From Erysipelotrichia bacterium (GTDB lineage: Bacteria; Bacillota_I; Bacilli_A; Erysipelotrichales; Erysipelotrichaceae): 7,035 bases of DNA. Both the position numbers and the translations under genes were made by a program. The notes below the pieces were generated by a model that saw only the letters and a list, made by a program, of their open reading frames with translations, ran no database searches and was not told the DNA's origin. The stretch lies in NCBI GenBank assembly GCA_009916335.1, contig SAAR01000178.1, positions 1-7,035 on the forward strand. The letters are read 5' to 3'. Positions 5,466-7,035 of the stretch are shown in pieces. The number at the start of each line of letters is the position of its first letter. The stretch's first letter is position 1.

Positions 5466-6635
5466 TTATCTTACCAACTGTTCTTTCACAGCGACATCTT
5501 GTACTGCTTTTGCCACTGCTTTAACCACTTCCTTATTGAATGCATCAGGAATAATATAATCATCTCTTAATGCTTCCGTTGGAATGATACTAGCAATCGC
5601 TCTAGCTGCTGCCAACTTCATTTCCTCGGAAATGTTACTCGCTTTAGCATCTAATGCTCCTCTAAAGATACCTGGGAAAACAAGTACATTATTAATCTGA
5701 TTCGCAAAATCACTACGTCCTGTTGCAACAATACGAGCCCCTCCTTTTTTAGCTTCTTCGGGCATAATTTCAGGAACAGGGTTTGCCATTGCAAACACAA
5801 TTGCATCTTGATTCATACTAGCGACCATTTCACTGGTTACAATATTTGGTGCACTGACACCGATGAATACATCTCTGCCTTTCATCACATCAGCTAAACT
5901 ACCCTTAATCTTTTCACGATTTGTTTGTTTTGCCATATCTGCTTGTGCAACATTCATCCATGTTTCTCCCTCGCACAACGCACCTTTTTGATCAACCATT
6001 ACAATCTCTTTCATTCCTAGCTGCAATAATAGCTTACAAATACTAATCCCTGCACTCCCTGCACCATTAATCACAAATTTCGCCTTTTCAATTGGTTTTT
6101 CAACTAATTTTAACGCATTTAAAATCCCTGCACTCACAACAATCGCTGTTCCATGTTGATCATCATGGAATACAGGAATATCCAATTCCTCTTTTAAACG
6201 TCTTTCTATTTCAAAACAGCGAGGAGCACTAATATCCTCTAAATTAATTCCTCCAAAAGTAGGAGCTAAATATTTTACTGTTTTAATAATTTCTTCTACA
6301 TCTTGTGTATCTAAACAAATTGGAAAAGCATCAATATTAGCAAATTCTTTAAATAAGATTGCTTTTCCTTCCATGACTGGCATGGCTGCTTTCGCTCCAA
6401 TGTTTCCTAATCCTAAGACTGCAGTACCATCTGTAATGACAGCAATCGTGTTATGTCTTCTGGTATATGTATAGGATAATTCTGGATGAAGAGCAATCTC
6501 TAAACAGGGCTCTGCTACACCAGGAGAGTAAAGAATAGCTAAATCATCTTTGGAATGAATCTCAGCCCTTGAGACCATTTCCACTTTTCCTTTTAATTCT
6601 TTATGTCGCACTATTGAACGTTCTTTATCTGTCAC
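5466..6635 (-). CDS. Malic enzyme (malate dehydrogenase, oxaloacetate-decarboxylating), probably NAD-dependent
   Basis: This is a 389-residue short bacterial malic enzyme. It converts malate to pyruvate, CO2 and reduced cofactor. Key residues are Y36 in YSPGVAEPC, K91 in MEGKAILFKEFANID, metal ligands E133-D134 in NLEDISAPRCF and D159 in FHDDQHGT, the Rossmann motif GAGSAG (191-196), N286 in MANPVPE, and N315-N316 in QINNVLVFPG. D215, at the end of the second Rossmann strand (VMVDQKG), argues for NAD over NADP. Translation starts at GTG 6635, six bases after a strong AGGAGGT; no ATG fits better. It is the first gene of the operon and makes pyruvate from the malate supplied by the downstream fumarase. 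It is divergent from the tryptophanase gene. Confidence 0.95.
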   Translation of the reverse strand: MTDKERSIVRHKELKGKVEMVSRAEIHSKDDLAILYSPGVAEPCLEIALHPELSYTYTRRHNTIAVITDGTAVLGLGNIGAKAAMPVMEGKAILFKEFANIDAFPICLDTQDVEEIIKTVKYLAPTFGGINLEDISAPRCFEIERRLKEELDIPVFHDDQHGTAIVVSAGILNALKLVEKPIEKAKFVINGAGSAGISICKLLLQLGMKEIVMVDQKGALCEGETWMNVAQADMAKQTNREKIKGSLADVMKGRDVFIGVSAPNIVTSEMVASMNQDAIVFAMANPVPEIMPEEAKKGGARIVATGRSDFANQINNVLVFPGIFRGALDAKASNISEEMKLAAARAIASIIPTEALRDDYIIPDAFNKEVVKAVAKAVQDVAVKEQLVR

Positions 6636-6641
6636 AGTTAT

Positions 6642-6670
6642 ACCTCCTATGCATCCCCTTTTTTATTGTA
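6642..6670 (-). promoter_or_regulatory. Extended -10 promoter and ribosome site of the malic enzyme operon
   Basis: On the minus strand TGTTACAAT gives an extended -10 element (TACAAT at 6665-6670, with TG one base ahead). It lies about 30 bases from the GTG start. At 17 bp upstream the hexamer is ACATCA, a poor -35, which extended -10 promoters tolerate. AGGAGGT at 6642-6648 is the ribosome site. No other promoter is seen within the operon. Confidence 0.6.
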
Positions 6671-6674
6671 ACAT

Positions 6675-7035
<361 letters not shown>

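Overview
The window is low-GC, with Shine-Dalgarno sites, T-tailed intrinsic terminators, a CcpA-type cre site and Bacillota-style proteins. It fits a gut-type anaerobic member of the Bacillota, possibly Erysipelotrichia-like. The genus cannot be fixed from the sequence.

Layout. (1) Positions 1-286 hold a plus-strand fragment of an RNA ligase gene of the DRB0094/Rnl5 type. It enters from outside the window, carries a one-base frameshift near 210-214, and runs into the end of an insertion sequence. (2) Positions of about 269-1785 are an IS200/IS605-type element on the minus strand. It has an intact TnpB nuclease gene (416-1513), a TnpA transposase that has lost its N-terminal part (1513 to about 1785), and a right end with several hairpins that probably gives the omega (guide) RNA. 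The left end is gone. (3) Positions 1925-2980 (minus) encode a membrane-anchored extracellular protein with two Ig-like domains, a helical stretch, a Ser/Gly/Asn-rich linker and a small aromatic C-terminal domain. It is followed by a strong terminator. (4) Positions of about 3036-3331 hold a decayed reading frame of unknown origin. (5) Positions 3362-6635 (minus) are a tight four-gene operon: NAD-type malic enzyme, fumarase alpha, fumarase beta and CutC. Genes touch or overlap at every junction, and a terminator lies just after cutC. (6) Positions 6636-6804 are a divergent control region with a near-perfect cre site. (7) From 6805 to the window end is the start of a plus-strand tryptophanase gene (tyrosine phenol-lyase is the alternative).

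How the genes work together. Fumarase and malic enzyme convert fumarate to malate to pyruvate plus CO2 and NADH. The divergent tryptophanase yields pyruvate, ammonia and indole. Both sides therefore feed carbon from amino or organic acids into pyruvate, and the shared cre suggests joint carbon catabolite control (inference). CutC is translationally coupled to fumarase beta, although its family role is uncertain. The left third is a graveyard of mobile and broken genes where only tnpB still looks functional.
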